Part shown: piece by piece, positions 41,072 to 49,695 of the stretch
Numbering within the stretch: position 1 is the first letter of the stretch
How the letters are laid out: each line of letters opens with the position of its first letter
From: Clostridia bacterium
GTDB taxonomy: Bacteria; Bacillota; Clostridia; Christensenellales; Borkfalkiaceae
DNA length: 54,803 bases
Reading direction: 5' to 3'
NCBI GenBank assembly: GCA_017507045.1
Contig: JAFWBP010000009.1
Span: forward strand, 1 to 54,803
Notes under the pieces: generated by a model
Seen by the model: only the letters and a program-made list of their open reading frames with translations
What the model was told of the DNA's origin: nothing
Databases searched by the model: none
Position numbers and translations under genes: made by a program

Positions 41072-41680
41072 ATGAATATTTTCGGCGGCATCTTTCATGC
41101 TTTGGGCGGAGTACCCGATTGGGTTCCTTGCATTTGCATTCCTGCGGCGCTTCTCGTTTACGCGCTTGCAATCACTCTTTTCGGTGGGAGAAGTTCGTAT
41201 CCGTTCGTCGCTATTACGGTTGGCGCAGCGACAACTGCGCTCGTTGCGGCAAAGGGGACGAAAGCAGCTTTACTTTTTGCATCGCTCTATTTTGTTTACG
41301 CCGCGCTTTTGCGCCTTCTTCTTTATATTCCAAGCCTGAAGCTAGCGCGCGGGGAAAGGGAGATCCGCGCCGAGCGTGCATTCAAAATGCGGCTTTGTGC
41401 AGGGCCGGCAATCGCAACGGCTTCTCCGAGGGTATGCCGATATGAGGAAGAAGAGCGCCTATACAGCGCAGAAGAGTGCGGAATGCGCCTCTCGCACGCG
41501 CAGGAACTTCTTGCAAGGCTGAGATGCTTTTCACTTGCCGCGGCAGACCGATTGGAAACAGACGTTATTTTCCGCACCTTAAAGAGCTGTAGCATAAGAA
41601 GGCTTACCGAAGAGGAGATGGGTATCCTTAACGATTGTCTCGCTTCCATCATTAAGCTTTCGGCAAAGTATAAAATATAA
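41072..41680 (+). CDS. Hypothetical membrane protein
   Basis: 202 residues, no family recognised. Three hydrophobic helices lie in the first 100 residues (about 18-38, 45-65, 68-90), followed by a basic loop (KLARGEREIRAERAFKMRL) and a soluble, helical tail of about 85 residues with five cysteines spread through the sequence. GGGGG lies nine bases before the ATG, an acceptable ribosome site. It is 78 bases after addA with no terminator between, so it may be carried on the addBA transcript, and a strong terminator follows the gene. Confidence 0.75.
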   Translation: MNIFGGIFHALGGVPDWVPCICIPAALLVYALAITLFGGRSSYPFVAITVGAATTALVAAKGTKAALLFASLYFVYAALLRLLLYIPSLKLARGEREIRAERAFKMRLCAGPAIATASPRVCRYEEEERLYSAEECGMRLSHAQELLARLRCFSLAAADRLETDVIFRTLKSCSIRRLTEEEMGILNDCLASIIKLSAKYKI

Positions 41681-41691
41681 ACAAACACAAT

Positions 41692-41733
41692 ACCGCCGTA
41701 TTTCGATGTATTTCGAAATACGGCGGTTTTTTT
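41692..41733 (+). terminator. Terminator containing a 22-bp repeat
   Basis: 14-bp stem ACCGCCGTATTTCG / CGAAATACGGCGGT and seven T. The hairpin includes TATTTCGATGTATTTCGAAATA (41699-41720), which recurs with one change at 41779-41800. Confidence 0.88.
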
Positions 41734-41778
41734 GTAAATAGCAGTAAAAATTATCAAAATTTGTGCCCAATATGAGTA

Positions 41779-41800
41779 TATTTCGATTTATTTCGAAATA
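41779..41800. repeat. 22-bp TTTCGA/TCGAAA repeat, second copy
   Basis: TATTTCGATTTATTTCGAAATA matches the copy inside the neighbouring terminator at 21 of 22 positions, 80 bp away in the same orientation. It overlaps the last codons and stop of the PRC-barrel-like gene. Related palindromes occur before lon. Confidence 0.65.
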
Positions 41801-42522
41801 ATTATCGGGGAATCTGTGAGGGTATTCACGGTGAGCTCGAGAAGGCGGCCTGCACGCCTTGCGGCGCTCAAGATCGCCGGGGTTACGCATTCGCCGGCAA
41901 CGGCGATGGGGGTGCCTCTTCCATCGTATACACTGCGGCGCACGTGCCGCCCCAAAAGGTTGGTTCGGTTGAGAATCGCCGCTTTGGCTTCTTTGGGCGC
42001 ATTTATATTGCCTTCCGCCACCTTCGGAACACAGTTCTCTTTTTGCTTTTTTCGCTCCGTTTTCAGTGCGGGAGCCTGCGTGCCGTTCTTCGCCTTTCCC
42101 TTTGCTTGCGCTTTAGAAAATGCATCCGGATAGAGTACGGCGTTCTCTCTGATAGAGGCACATGAAACACGTGTAACGGTTTGTGTTTTTCCATCTGAAA
42201 TCACGATCGTGCTTTCCGCGTCCTCCTCGAGAATAACGTCGGAAACGTTTCCAAGCGCTTCCCCCGTATGCGTGTAGGCGCATTTTCCAATCGGGGAAAA
42301 TAATCCCGTAGGCGTGGCGATTCTGCTCCTGCTTACGATTACGGCGTCGCCGAAAAAGAGTACGGCACGCAGGGGAACGTAAAACTCTTCTTCCTCTACG
42401 TCTGCGCAAACGAGACAGGAAATTTTTTGGTAGCCGCGGGCAAAGCGCACGTCCGTTACGTAGCCGTACGCATCACCGCCCGGCGAGAGCACAGGCTTTG
42501 AAATAAGCGTTGAAATTTGCAT
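41788..42522 (-). CDS. PRC-barrel-like protein
   Basis: 244 residues from the ATG at 42522 (AGAGG upstream; MQISTLISKPVLSPGGDAYG); a longer frame to 42606 is unsupported. The first 80 residues have the PRC-barrel layout, ISKPVLSPGGDAYGYVTDVRF, a metabolic-photosystem-H/YlmC-like small beta domain, and a second related segment (TPTGLFSPIGKCAYTHTGEA) follows. A Lys-rich linker (about 150-185) leads to a C-terminal unit (NLLGRHVRRSVYDGRGTPI, VTPAILSAARRAGRLLEL). PRC barrels bind RNA or protein partners, but no role can be assigned here. Transcribed alone, convergent with the gene at 41072. Confidence 0.75.
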   Translation of the reverse strand: MQISTLISKPVLSPGGDAYGYVTDVRFARGYQKISCLVCADVEEEEFYVPLRAVLFFGDAVIVSRSRIATPTGLFSPIGKCAYTHTGEALGNVSDVILEEDAESTIVISDGKTQTVTRVSCASIRENAVLYPDAFSKAQAKGKAKNGTQAPALKTERKKQKENCVPKVAEGNINAPKEAKAAILNRTNLLGRHVRRSVYDGRGTPIAVAGECVTPAILSAARRAGRLLELTVNTLTDSPIIISK

Positions 42523-42623
42523 GATATTACCTCTTTGCCTTATAATATTCCCCGAAAGAGGTGCGTATAAGAAGGGAATTTGCACGAAAAAATAAAATTT
42601 TGTCACATTTTTTGCTTTGGCAC

Positions 42624-42653
42624 TTGCTTTATGTTCAGCGTTTATAGTATAAT
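42624..42653 (+). promoter_or_regulatory. Promoter of the DUF1295-type gene
   Basis: TTGCTT (42624-42629), 18 bp, TATAAT (42648-42653). The start near 42660 leaves a leader of about 12 bases that begins in the GAGG ribosome site, again a very short 5' end. Confidence 0.65.
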
Positions 42654-42671
42654 AGGGATGAGGTGCAGAAA

Positions 42672-43532
42672 ATGAACGTAAAAGAAAGCAGAACGTTTGG
42701 GTTTCTTATCATCACGCTTGTTTACATATTTGCCGCGGCAGTAGGCGTTGCCATCCATCTTCTCTTGCCATTGCCGTTTTGGCTGAGCCTGCTCATTGCA
42801 GATATTGCGGCAACTGTCGCCACTTTTATTTTCAGCCTTATTTTTTCTAACGCTTCCGTTTACGATCCCTATTGGAGCGTTCAGCCCATCGTCATCCTCG
42901 TGGGCTATGCCATCGCGTATCCGCCTACCGTGTCCGCAATTCTGCCTCTTATCGCCGTTTGTATCTGGGGCGTTCGGCTCACAGCGAACTGGGCGTATAC
43001 CTTCCACGGCCTTGCCTGGCAGGATTGGCGGTATACCATGCTGAAGGAAAAAACGGGCGCCTTTTATCCTTTCGTCAACTTCCTCGGCATCCATTTGGTT
43101 CCCACGCTCGTTGTGTACCTTTGCACGCTTCCTGCGGCGTTTGCGTTCTACTATGCGCCTGCATGGAACGCAGGGAGTATTGTATTTTTCATCGTATCTC
43201 TTCTTGCCGTGCTTTTGCAGGGCACTGCAGATTTCCAGATGCACGCCTTCCGCAAACGCGGCGGTGGCGGATTTATCCGCAACGGCTTGTGGATATACTC
43301 TCGCCATCCCAATTATCTGGGCGAAATTCTCATGTGGTGGGGCGTGGGGCTTGCGGCAGTTTGCGTAATGCCCACCTATTGGTGGCTTCTCGCAGGCGCC
43401 GTGGCAAACACTTGCCTCTTCCTTTTCGTGAGCATTCCCCTTGCCGATGGGCGCCAATCCCGCAAGGAGGGTTTTGCTGAATACAAAAAGCAGACGCGTA
43501 TGCTACTACCCGTCTATAAAAAGCAGGGTTAA
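42672..43532 (+). CDS. DUF1295 / steroid 5-alpha-reductase-like membrane protein
   Basis: 286 residues from ATG 42672 (GAGG eight bases upstream; a GTG at 42663 would sit on the ribosome site). Six or seven hydrophobic helices are followed by the family's signature near the C-terminus, GLWIYSRHPNYLGEILMWWG, shared with isoprenylcysteine methyltransferases and 3-oxo-5-alpha-steroid 4-dehydrogenases, and the block DFQMHAFRKRGGGGFI that binds the cofactor. The natural substrate in bacteria is unknown. Its start is divergent from the PRC-barrel-like gene. Confidence 0.9.
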   Translation: MNVKESRTFGFLIITLVYIFAAAVGVAIHLLLPLPFWLSLLIADIAATVATFIFSLIFSNASVYDPYWSVQPIVILVGYAIAYPPTVSAILPLIAVCIWGVRLTANWAYTFHGLAWQDWRYTMLKEKTGAFYPFVNFLGIHLVPTLVVYLCTLPAAFAFYYAPAWNAGSIVFFIVSLLAVLLQGTADFQMHAFRKRGGGGFIRNGLWIYSRHPNYLGEILMWWGVGLAAVCVMPTYWWLLAGAVANTCLFLFVSIPLADGRQSRKEGFAEYKKQTRMLLPVYKKQG

Positions 43533-43626
43533 CGAAAAGCCGAAGGGCGCGCGTTGCGGTATGCCTACACAAAACACGAAATAATCGTAAAATACAGCCG
43601 AATAGAACTGTGCGGAAAACTGTATA

Positions 43627-46047
43627 ATGGATAAAAAAGCAATCATCGCAAACATGGTGCTTCGCGATAAGGCGGATCTTCTCACGGGCGGCGCTTTTTA
43701 TAAAACGCGCGCACTTCCCAACCACGGTATTCGCGACATGTACCTTTCAGACGGCCCTCACGGACTTCGCAAGCAATCGGAAGCGGAGGATCATTTAGGG
43801 CTTCATCCAAGCATACCCTCCACCTGTTTTCCTACCTCCTCCATCATGGCGTGCAGCTGGGATGAAGCGCTCGGTGAGAAGGTGGGCAAGGCATTGGGAA
43901 AAGAAGCCGCGTCCATCGGCGTGGATATGCTGCTTGGTCCCGGACTCAACATCAAGCGTAGCCCACTCTGTGGGCGCAACTTTGAATATTTTTCCGAAGA
44001 TCCTTTCCTTACAGGCAAGATGGCGGCTGCGTACGTACGCGGCACACAGTCGGAAAACGTTAACGCCTGCGTAAAGCATTTTGCTGCAAATAATCGCGAA
44101 TACCGCAGAATGACTTCTAACTCCATCGTAGATGAGCGAACGCTGCGCGAGATCTATCTCACCGGCTTCGAGATCGCGATCAAGGAGGGGAATGTGAACG
44201 CGGTCATGAGCTCCTACAATCAGCTCAACGGTGTTTATACCAACGAGAACTTTCACCTTCTTCACGAGATTTTGCGTGAGGAATGGGGGTATACGGGCGT
44301 CGTCGTCACCGATTGGGCAGGTTGTAACAGCCGCGTTGAGGGGCTAAAATGCGGGAACGACCTCGAAATGCCCTTTTGCAAATACGGCGCAGACGATATC
44401 TACAAGGCCGCCCTTGCAAAAGAGATAGAGGAAAGCCTTATTGATGAGAGCATTGAGCGCATTCTCGAGCTCATCGAATTCAGCGATAAAAAACGCACTT
44501 ACAACGAAGAAGAGCGTGCGGCGCTCCTCGAAGAAAACCATACGCTTGCCCGCGAGGCTGCGGCAAAATCTATCGTTCTTTTGGAAAACGACGGCGTGCT
44601 CCCTCTCGCGAAAGAGAGAAAAGTTGCGCTCATCGGCGATTTTGCATTCTCGCCGCGCTACCAGGGCGCAGGCTCATCGATTGTGAATCCTTCCAAAGAT
44701 CCCGAAAAGGGCCTCACGGTGGAATATGCGCTCGAAGGGCTTTCGGCAAACGTTATTGCGCGCGCTCAAGGGTTTGATCGCTACGGAAGGCAGGATGAAG
44801 CGCTCTTTCAAGAGGCGCTCACCGTAGCGGAAGAAGCGGAAATCGTGCTCTTCTTTGCAGGGCTCGATGAGCTTTCCGAGGCAGAGGGCGTTGACCGTGA
44901 GCATATTCGCATCCCGAAAAATCAGGCGGAGCTTTGCCGCGCGCTCATCGCAGCGGGCAAAAAGGTCGTCGTCGTTCTATCCTGCGGTTCCGTTGTGCAA
45001 ACGGATTGGGCAGAAGGCGCCTCTGCGCTTCTCTACGTAGGCCTTTCCGGTCAGGCAGGTGCGCTTGCCGTGGCAGACGTATTATACGGCAACGTCAATC
45101 CCTCCGGGAAATTGGCGGAGAGCTGGGTAAACGATTATGAGGATGAACCGACTTCCGATCCAAGCTATTTCCCCGGCGGAATTGATTGCGTGGAGTATCG
45201 GGAGGGATTGTTCGTAGGATACCGCTATTTTACAACGGCGGCTGTGAAACCGAAATATCCTTTTGGATACGGCAAAAGCTATACCTCGTTCGAGTATTCC
45301 AATCTTAAGGCGAGCCGGAATGGCGCTGAAGTTACCGTTACCAACACGGGTGCGTTCTACGGTGATGAGATCGTGCAGTTCTATATATCTCTGCCCAAGA
45401 GCAGGCTCGTTCGCCCTGCACGCGAGCTTAAAGGCTTTGCGCGCATCAGCCTCAACCCGGGCGAGAGCAAGCGCGTGGCTGTAACCTTCAGCGAGCGTAC
45501 GTTTGCATACTACGACGTTGCCACCAAGAGCTGGCAGGTGGAGGGCGGCGAATATAACGTTTCCGCCGCCGCGTCCTCTGAGGATATTCGCCTCACAGCG
45601 AGGGTGGAGATCGCGGGCACGGTACCTGCTTATGAGCTTCAAAAGTATCCTACGTATGCAAGTGGCAACGTGAAAAACGTACCGGACGACGAGTTCTATG
45701 CGCTCCTTGGGTACGAACCGGAGCCGGAAGAGATGGGCAAAAAGCGCCGCCGCGTTCACGAGAATACAACCGTGGAAGATTTGAAGTATGCAAAGGGTTG
45801 GGCGGGTAGACTGTTCTCTTGGGCTGTTTGCAAGCTTGCTGTCGGCTACTATAAATTGCGAGGCAATGCGGCGAAGGTAAACGAGATGCGCATGGCTACC
45901 CATCAGCCAATGCGCGGACTGGCAAAGTTTCTGCATTTCTCCAGAAGAACGATGGAGGGGCTCATCACGATATTCAACGGCCGCTTCTTCAAGGGGCTGG
46001 GTATGCTTCTTCGCAAGAAAAAGGGGGCCGTAACAAGAAACGAATGA
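43627..46047 (+). CDS. Glycoside hydrolase family 3 (beta-glucosidase-like)
   Basis: 806 residues, no signal peptide, so cytoplasmic. GH3 barrel motifs: LSDGPHGLR, GPGLNIKRSPLCGRNFEYFSEDP, CVKHFAANNRE, and the nucleophile Asp in VVTDWAGC (about 235). The alpha/beta sandwich and a fibronectin III-like domain (KPKYPFGYGKSYTSFEYS) follow. The last 85 residues, beginning MGKKRRRVHENTTVEDL, are a basic extension with an amphipathic helix and an NGRFFKGLGMLL end, additional to the catalytic core. Specificity could be beta-glucoside, beta-xyloside or N-acetylhexosamine. No ribosome site is seen before the ATG, which lies inside a TATAATG string. Confidence 0.92.
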   Translation: MDKKAIIANMVLRDKADLLTGGAFYKTRALPNHGIRDMYLSDGPHGLRKQSEAEDHLGLHPSIPSTCFPTSSIMACSWDEALGEKVGKALGKEAASIGVDMLLGPGLNIKRSPLCGRNFEYFSEDPFLTGKMAAAYVRGTQSENVNACVKHFAANNREYRRMTSNSIVDERTLREIYLTGFEIAIKEGNVNAVMSSYNQLNGVYTNENFHLLHEILREEWGYTGVVVTDWAGCNSRVEGLKCGNDLEMPFCKYGADDIYKAALAKEIEESLIDESIERILELIEFSDKKRTYNEEERAALLEENHTLAREAAAKSIVLLENDGVLPLAKERKVALIGDFAFSPRYQGAGSSIVNPSKDPEKGLTVEYALEGLSANVIARAQGFDRYGRQDEALFQEALTVAEEAEIVLFFAGLDELSEAEGVDREHIRIPKNQAELCRALIAAGKKVVVVLSCGSVVQTDWAEGASALLYVGLSGQAGALAVADVLYGNVNPSGKLAESWVNDYEDEPTSDPSYFPGGIDCVEYREGLFVGYRYFTTAAVKPKYPFGYGKSYTSFEYSNLKASRNGAEVTVTNTGAFYGDEIVQFYISLPKSRLVRPARELKGFARISLNPGESKRVAVTFSERTFAYYDVATKSWQVEGGEYNVSAAASSEDIRLTARVEIAGTVPAYELQKYPTYASGNVKNVPDDEFYALLGYEPEPEEMGKKRRRVHENTTVEDLKYAKGWAGRLFSWAVCKLAVGYYKLRGNAAKVNEMRMATHQPMRGLAKFLHFSRRTMEGLITIFNGRFFKGLGMLLRKKKGAVTRNE

Positions 46048-46097
46048 TACCCTATGAAAAATCTAAAATTTGAATCTATTACATGAGGTGGTAAATT

Positions 46098-47126
46098 ATG
46101 AAATACATAACCTTTACGGTGCCGTGTTACAATTCCGCGGCGTACATGCGCAACTGCGTTGATAGCCTTCTTCCCGGAGGGGAGGATGTGGAGATCGTAA
46201 TCGTAAACGATGGTTCGAAGGATGAAACGCTTGCCATTGCAAACGAATATGCGGAAGCGTATCCGAGCATCGTACGCGTGATTGATAAGCCGAATGGCGG
46301 ACATGGATCGGGCGTAAATGCCGGGCTTAAGATCGCGCAGGGGCTTTATTACAAGGTCGTCGATTCCGATGATTGGGTAAACGGTGAGGCGTATGCAAAG
46401 CTTCTTGCAGCGATCAAAAAGCACGTTGAAGAGTCGGCTTCTCCCGATCTTTACATCGTGAACTACGTCTATGAGCACGTTGCCGATAACACGAGCTACG
46501 TAAGCGGATACCGCAAGAACTTCACGCCCGAGCAGTTCAACGATTGGACGAAGGTGAATCCCTTCCGCTATTCCTCGATGCTGCTCATGCACGCGCTTGT
46601 TTATCGCACGGATGTGCTCCGCGAGCAGTGCAAGCTGGAGCTTCCCGAGCACACCTTCTACGTAGACGATATCTTCTCCTACAATCCGCTGCCCTTCACG
46701 AAGTCGGTCTATTATCTTGATATCGATTTCTACCGCTATTTCATCGGGCGTGCCGATCAATCGGTGAATATCGTCAACATGGTCAAGCGTTACGAGATGC
46801 AGATCCGCGTGATGCTCGCTATGACGGATGCATGGTCGTACGATGATATCTGCGCCCAGAAGAAAGGGCTTAAAAAGTACATGTTCCACGCCATTGGGAA
46901 TTACCTTTGCACCACGCTTCTGTTCATCTGCGCGGAGGATAGCCCCGAGCGGCGCGCGGCGTACAAGGAGATGTGGCGCCACATCAAGGAGAGAGATCCG
47001 AAACTCTACCGTAAGCTCAAATACCGCACCTACGCGGTGTTTGCAACGCTGCTTCCCTGGAAGCTGCGCGGCAAGCTCCTCGTATTCGGCTATAAGGTGT
47101 TGTGCAAGCGTGTGAAATTAGGTTAA
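46098..47126 (+). CDS. Glycosyltransferase family 2
   Basis: 342 residues. GT-A fold front half: FTVPCYNSAAYMRNCVDSLL, IVNDGSKDET, GHGSGVNAGL and the metal-binding VVDSDDWVNG. The remaining part is acceptor-specific and not interpretable; there is no transmembrane helix except a weak hydrophobic stretch near the C-terminus. Ribosome site GAGGTGG. It lies between a GH3 gene and UDP-galactopyranose mutase, which suggests it builds a surface glycan, perhaps with galactofuranose. Confidence 0.93.
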   Translation: MKYITFTVPCYNSAAYMRNCVDSLLPGGEDVEIVIVNDGSKDETLAIANEYAEAYPSIVRVIDKPNGGHGSGVNAGLKIAQGLYYKVVDSDDWVNGEAYAKLLAAIKKHVEESASPDLYIVNYVYEHVADNTSYVSGYRKNFTPEQFNDWTKVNPFRYSSMLLMHALVYRTDVLREQCKLELPEHTFYVDDIFSYNPLPFTKSVYYLDIDFYRYFIGRADQSVNIVNMVKRYEMQIRVMLAMTDAWSYDDICAQKKGLKKYMFHAIGNYLCTTLLFICAEDSPERRAAYKEMWRHIKERDPKLYRKLKYRTYAVFATLLPWKLRGKLLVFGYKVLCKRVKLG

Positions 47127-47278
47127 AAATAGCGCGCATTCCGTACAGGAAGCGCAAAGTAAAAAATAAATCAAAGGAGAGGCGTGCCATTTAGCGGAGA
47201 GAACGCAAGCCGTTCGGCCCATCCGCGGCGATCGCACGCGTAGCAAGCTGTTTTTCCGAAAACAGTTGCGTGAACGAA

Positions 47279-48379
47279 ATGAAAAAGTACGATTTTTTAA
47301 TTATCGGTGCAGGTCTGTTCGGGGCCGTGTTCGCCCATGAGGCAACTGCGGCAGGCAAGAAGTGCCTCGTTGTGGAAAAGCGCAGCCACGTTGGCGGCAA
47401 TATCTACACCGAGAAGCAAGAGGATGTGTGCGTGCACGTTTATGGCGCGCATATCTTCCACACCAAGCGCAAGGAGATCTGGGAGTACGTTAACCGCTTC
47501 GCCGAATTCAATCATTACGTAAATTCGCCCGTTGCACGCTATCACGATGAAACGTACAACCTGCCTTTCAACATGAACACCTTTTCCCGCCTGTGGGGTG
47601 TGTTCACTCCCGAAGAGGCAAAGGCGAAGATTGCCGAGCAGGTGAAGGCGGCGGGCATCACCGATCCGCAGAACGTTGAGGAGCAGGCGCTCTTTAGCGT
47701 GGGTGAGGATATCTACAGAAAGCTCATCAAGGGCTACACCGAAAAGCAGTGGGGCAGAGATGCCAAGGAGCTTCCCGCTTTCATCTTAAAGCGCGTCCCC
47801 GTCCGCTTTACTTACGATAACAACTATTTCAACGATCCCTATCAGGGCATCCCTATCGGCGGCTACACGCCCATGATCGAAAAGCTTCTCGAGGGCAGCG
47901 ATATTCTGCTCGGTTGCGATTTCTTCGATCGCAAGGAAGAGCTTATGGCGCAGGCGGAAAGCGTGGTGTATACCGGGCCGATCGATCGCTATTTCAATTA
48001 TTGCCTCGGCAAGCTCGAGTACCGCAGCCTCCGTTTTGAAACGAAGGTATATGATACACAAAACTATCAAGGCGTAGCCGTCGTCAACTACACGGCGCGC
48101 GAGGTGCCCTATACGCGCGCTATCGAGCATAAGCACTTCGAATTCGGCACGCAGGAAAAAACCGTCGTCTCTTACGAATACCCCGAAACGTGGAAGGAAG
48201 GTGCTGAGCCTTATTACCCTGTGAACGACGATCGCAATACCATGCTCGCGAAGGAGTATTTCGATTTGGCCGCCAAAGAGGAAAATCTCATTCTCGGCGG
48301 CAGGCTTGCAGAGTATCGTTATTACGATATGGATGCCGTTATCGCGGCAGCGCTCGCCTGCGTAAAAAAGTATCTTTGA
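47279..48379 (+). CDS. glf: UDP-galactopyranose mutase
   Basis: 366 residues from the ATG at 47279 (a GTG three codons earlier is possible). FAD site IIGAGLFGAVFAHEA, the VEKRSHVGGNIYTE motif and the HVYGAHIFHT substrate block are diagnostic; GYTEKQWGRDAKELP and YEYPETW follow. It converts UDP-galactopyranose to UDP-galactofuranose for cell-surface glycans. No Shine-Dalgarno site directly before the start; a hairpin (GCAAGCTGTTTT against AAAACAGTTGC, one bulge) lies just upstream. The TGA shares its last base with the ATG of the ROK gene. Confidence 0.97.
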   Translation: MKKYDFLIIGAGLFGAVFAHEATAAGKKCLVVEKRSHVGGNIYTEKQEDVCVHVYGAHIFHTKRKEIWEYVNRFAEFNHYVNSPVARYHDETYNLPFNMNTFSRLWGVFTPEEAKAKIAEQVKAAGITDPQNVEEQALFSVGEDIYRKLIKGYTEKQWGRDAKELPAFILKRVPVRFTYDNNYFNDPYQGIPIGGYTPMIEKLLEGSDILLGCDFFDRKEELMAQAESVVYTGPIDRYFNYCLGKLEYRSLRFETKVYDTQNYQGVAVVNYTAREVPYTRAIEHKHFEFGTQEKTVVSYEYPETWKEGAEPYYPVNDDRNTMLAKEYFDLAAKEENLILGGRLAEYRYYDMDAVIAAALACVKKYL

Positions 48380-49353
48380 TGGCAAACAAGTTGGATAAAT
48401 ATTATATCGGTATCGATCTCGGCGGCATGAGCGCCAAGGCAGGGCTCATCGGTGAAGATGGCTCCCTTCACAGAATCATGCGTGCTGAAACGAACGCAAA
48501 TGACGGTGCAAACAGCACGGCGAAAAAGCTCGCGGCGCTTGCCGAGGAGCTCATCTGCGAATGTGCGATTGCAAAGGCAGATGTGCTGGCGATCGGAATT
48601 GGGTCTCCCGGCGTGATCAATAGCGAAAGCGGCACCGTCGTCAATTGGTCGAATTTCGGCTGGGCAAACGTTCCGCTTGCCGAGCTCGTTGCAAAGGAGA
48701 TTGGGTTACCCGTGTACGTCACCAACGATGCCAATGCGGCGGCGCTCGGCGAGGCGTACTATGGCAGCGGCAAGAAGTATGCAGATAGCGTGATGATCAC
48801 GCTCGGCACAGGTGTGGGCGGCGGCATTGTGATAGGAGGCAAGCTTATTGAGGGCTACCGTTCGGCAGGTGCCGAGCTGGGCCACACGGTCATTCGCAAG
48901 GGCGGCGTGCAATGCACCTGCGGAAGGCGCGGCTGCCTCGAGTGCTACGCTTCGGCAACTGCGCTCATGCGCGAAACAAAGCGCGCAATGCAAAAGAACG
49001 CCGATTCTCTCATGTGGAAGCTTTCTTCGCGTTTGGAGGATGTTTCCGGGAAAACGGCATTCTCTGCTGCGCAGCAGGGGGATCGGGTTGCGAAAAGAGT
49101 TGTCCGCGAATACGTGGCAAGCCTTGGTGAGGGGATCGTAAACGTAGTCAACCTCTTGCGTCCGCAGGTGATTATCTTGGGCGGCGGTGTATCCAACGAA
49201 GGAGAGAATCTCTTGAAACCGCTACGTCGGTTTGTTCTGCGGCATATCTATGCGCCTGCCTCCTATGCGCCCTTGGCGCTCGTACAGGCAACGCTTGGAA
49301 ACGATGCCGGCATCTACGGCGCGGCGCAGTACGCCGTTCAGCGATACAATTAA
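48379..49353 (+). CDS. ROK family sugar kinase (glucokinase-like)
   Basis: 324 residues from the ATG at 48379, which overlaps the glf stop by one base. ATP site IGIDLGGMSAKAGL, catalytic Asp in VTNDANAAALGEAYYG, phosphate loop LGTGVGGGIV, and the ROK zinc motif CTCGRRGCLECYAS. No N-terminal DNA-binding helix-turn-helix, so a kinase rather than a repressor. Probably phosphorylates glucose, N-acetylmannosamine or another sugar in the cytoplasm. Translational coupling to glf suggests a shared role in sugar-nucleotide supply. Confidence 0.93.
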   Translation: MANKLDKYYIGIDLGGMSAKAGLIGEDGSLHRIMRAETNANDGANSTAKKLAALAEELICECAIAKADVLAIGIGSPGVINSESGTVVNWSNFGWANVPLAELVAKEIGLPVYVTNDANAAALGEAYYGSGKKYADSVMITLGTGVGGGIVIGGKLIEGYRSAGAELGHTVIRKGGVQCTCGRRGCLECYASATALMRETKRAMQKNADSLMWKLSSRLEDVSGKTAFSAAQQGDRVAKRVVREYVASLGEGIVNVVNLLRPQVIILGGGVSNEGENLLKPLRRFVLRHIYAPASYAPLALVQATLGNDAGIYGAAQYAVQRYN

Positions 49354-49374
49354 TACGGCGAAAAAAATATTCAA

Positions 49375-49406
49375 CGGGGATTCGAAATGGATCCCCGATA
49401 ATTTTT
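49375..49406 (+). terminator. Terminator after ROK kinase
   Basis: Stem CGGGGAT / ATCCCCG with loop TCGAAATGG, followed by ATAATTTTT. Confidence 0.75.
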
Positions 49407-49415
49407 ATAAGCCAT

Positions 49416-49520
49416 AATTATTATTTCGACAATTATCGAAATAATAATTTCCAAAGAAAATGCAAAAATTTAGGAAAAACATATCAAAAATCGTTTTATT
49501 CGATGAATATCGAAATAATA
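49416..49520. repeat. Two TTTCGA/TCGAAA palindromes upstream of lon
   Basis: Site A (49416-49449) is a perfect 14-bp inverted repeat AATTATTATTTCGA / TCGAAATAATAATT around CAATTA. Site B (about 49497-49520) is TATTCGAT-GAAT-ATCGAAATA, slightly imperfect. They share the TTTCGA...TCGAAATA core with the copies near 41.7 kb. The rest of the 49354-49695 gap contains only the ROK terminator and the lon promoter. Confidence 0.55.
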
Positions 49521-49635
49521 TTGTTTTGAGATACCTCTTTGGCTCCTCGAGCCGAGTGTGCTCGCGGAAAAAAATATTTTCCCAAGATTAAGGCAAGTGA
49601 AGCGCACTGTGTTTCAAAAATTCCCTCAAAAACGT

Positions 49636-49664
49636 TTGAAAGCGTGTAAAAAGTGTGATATAAT
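49636..49664 (+). promoter_or_regulatory. Sigma-A promoter of lon
   Basis: TTGAAA (49636-49641), 17 bp, TATAAT (49659-49664). AGAGG lies about 13 bases before the ATG, a longer than usual spacing. No CtsR-type heptads were noticed. Confidence 0.85.
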
Positions 49665-49695
49665 AGACAGACTATTATAGAGGCTAAGCATACAT

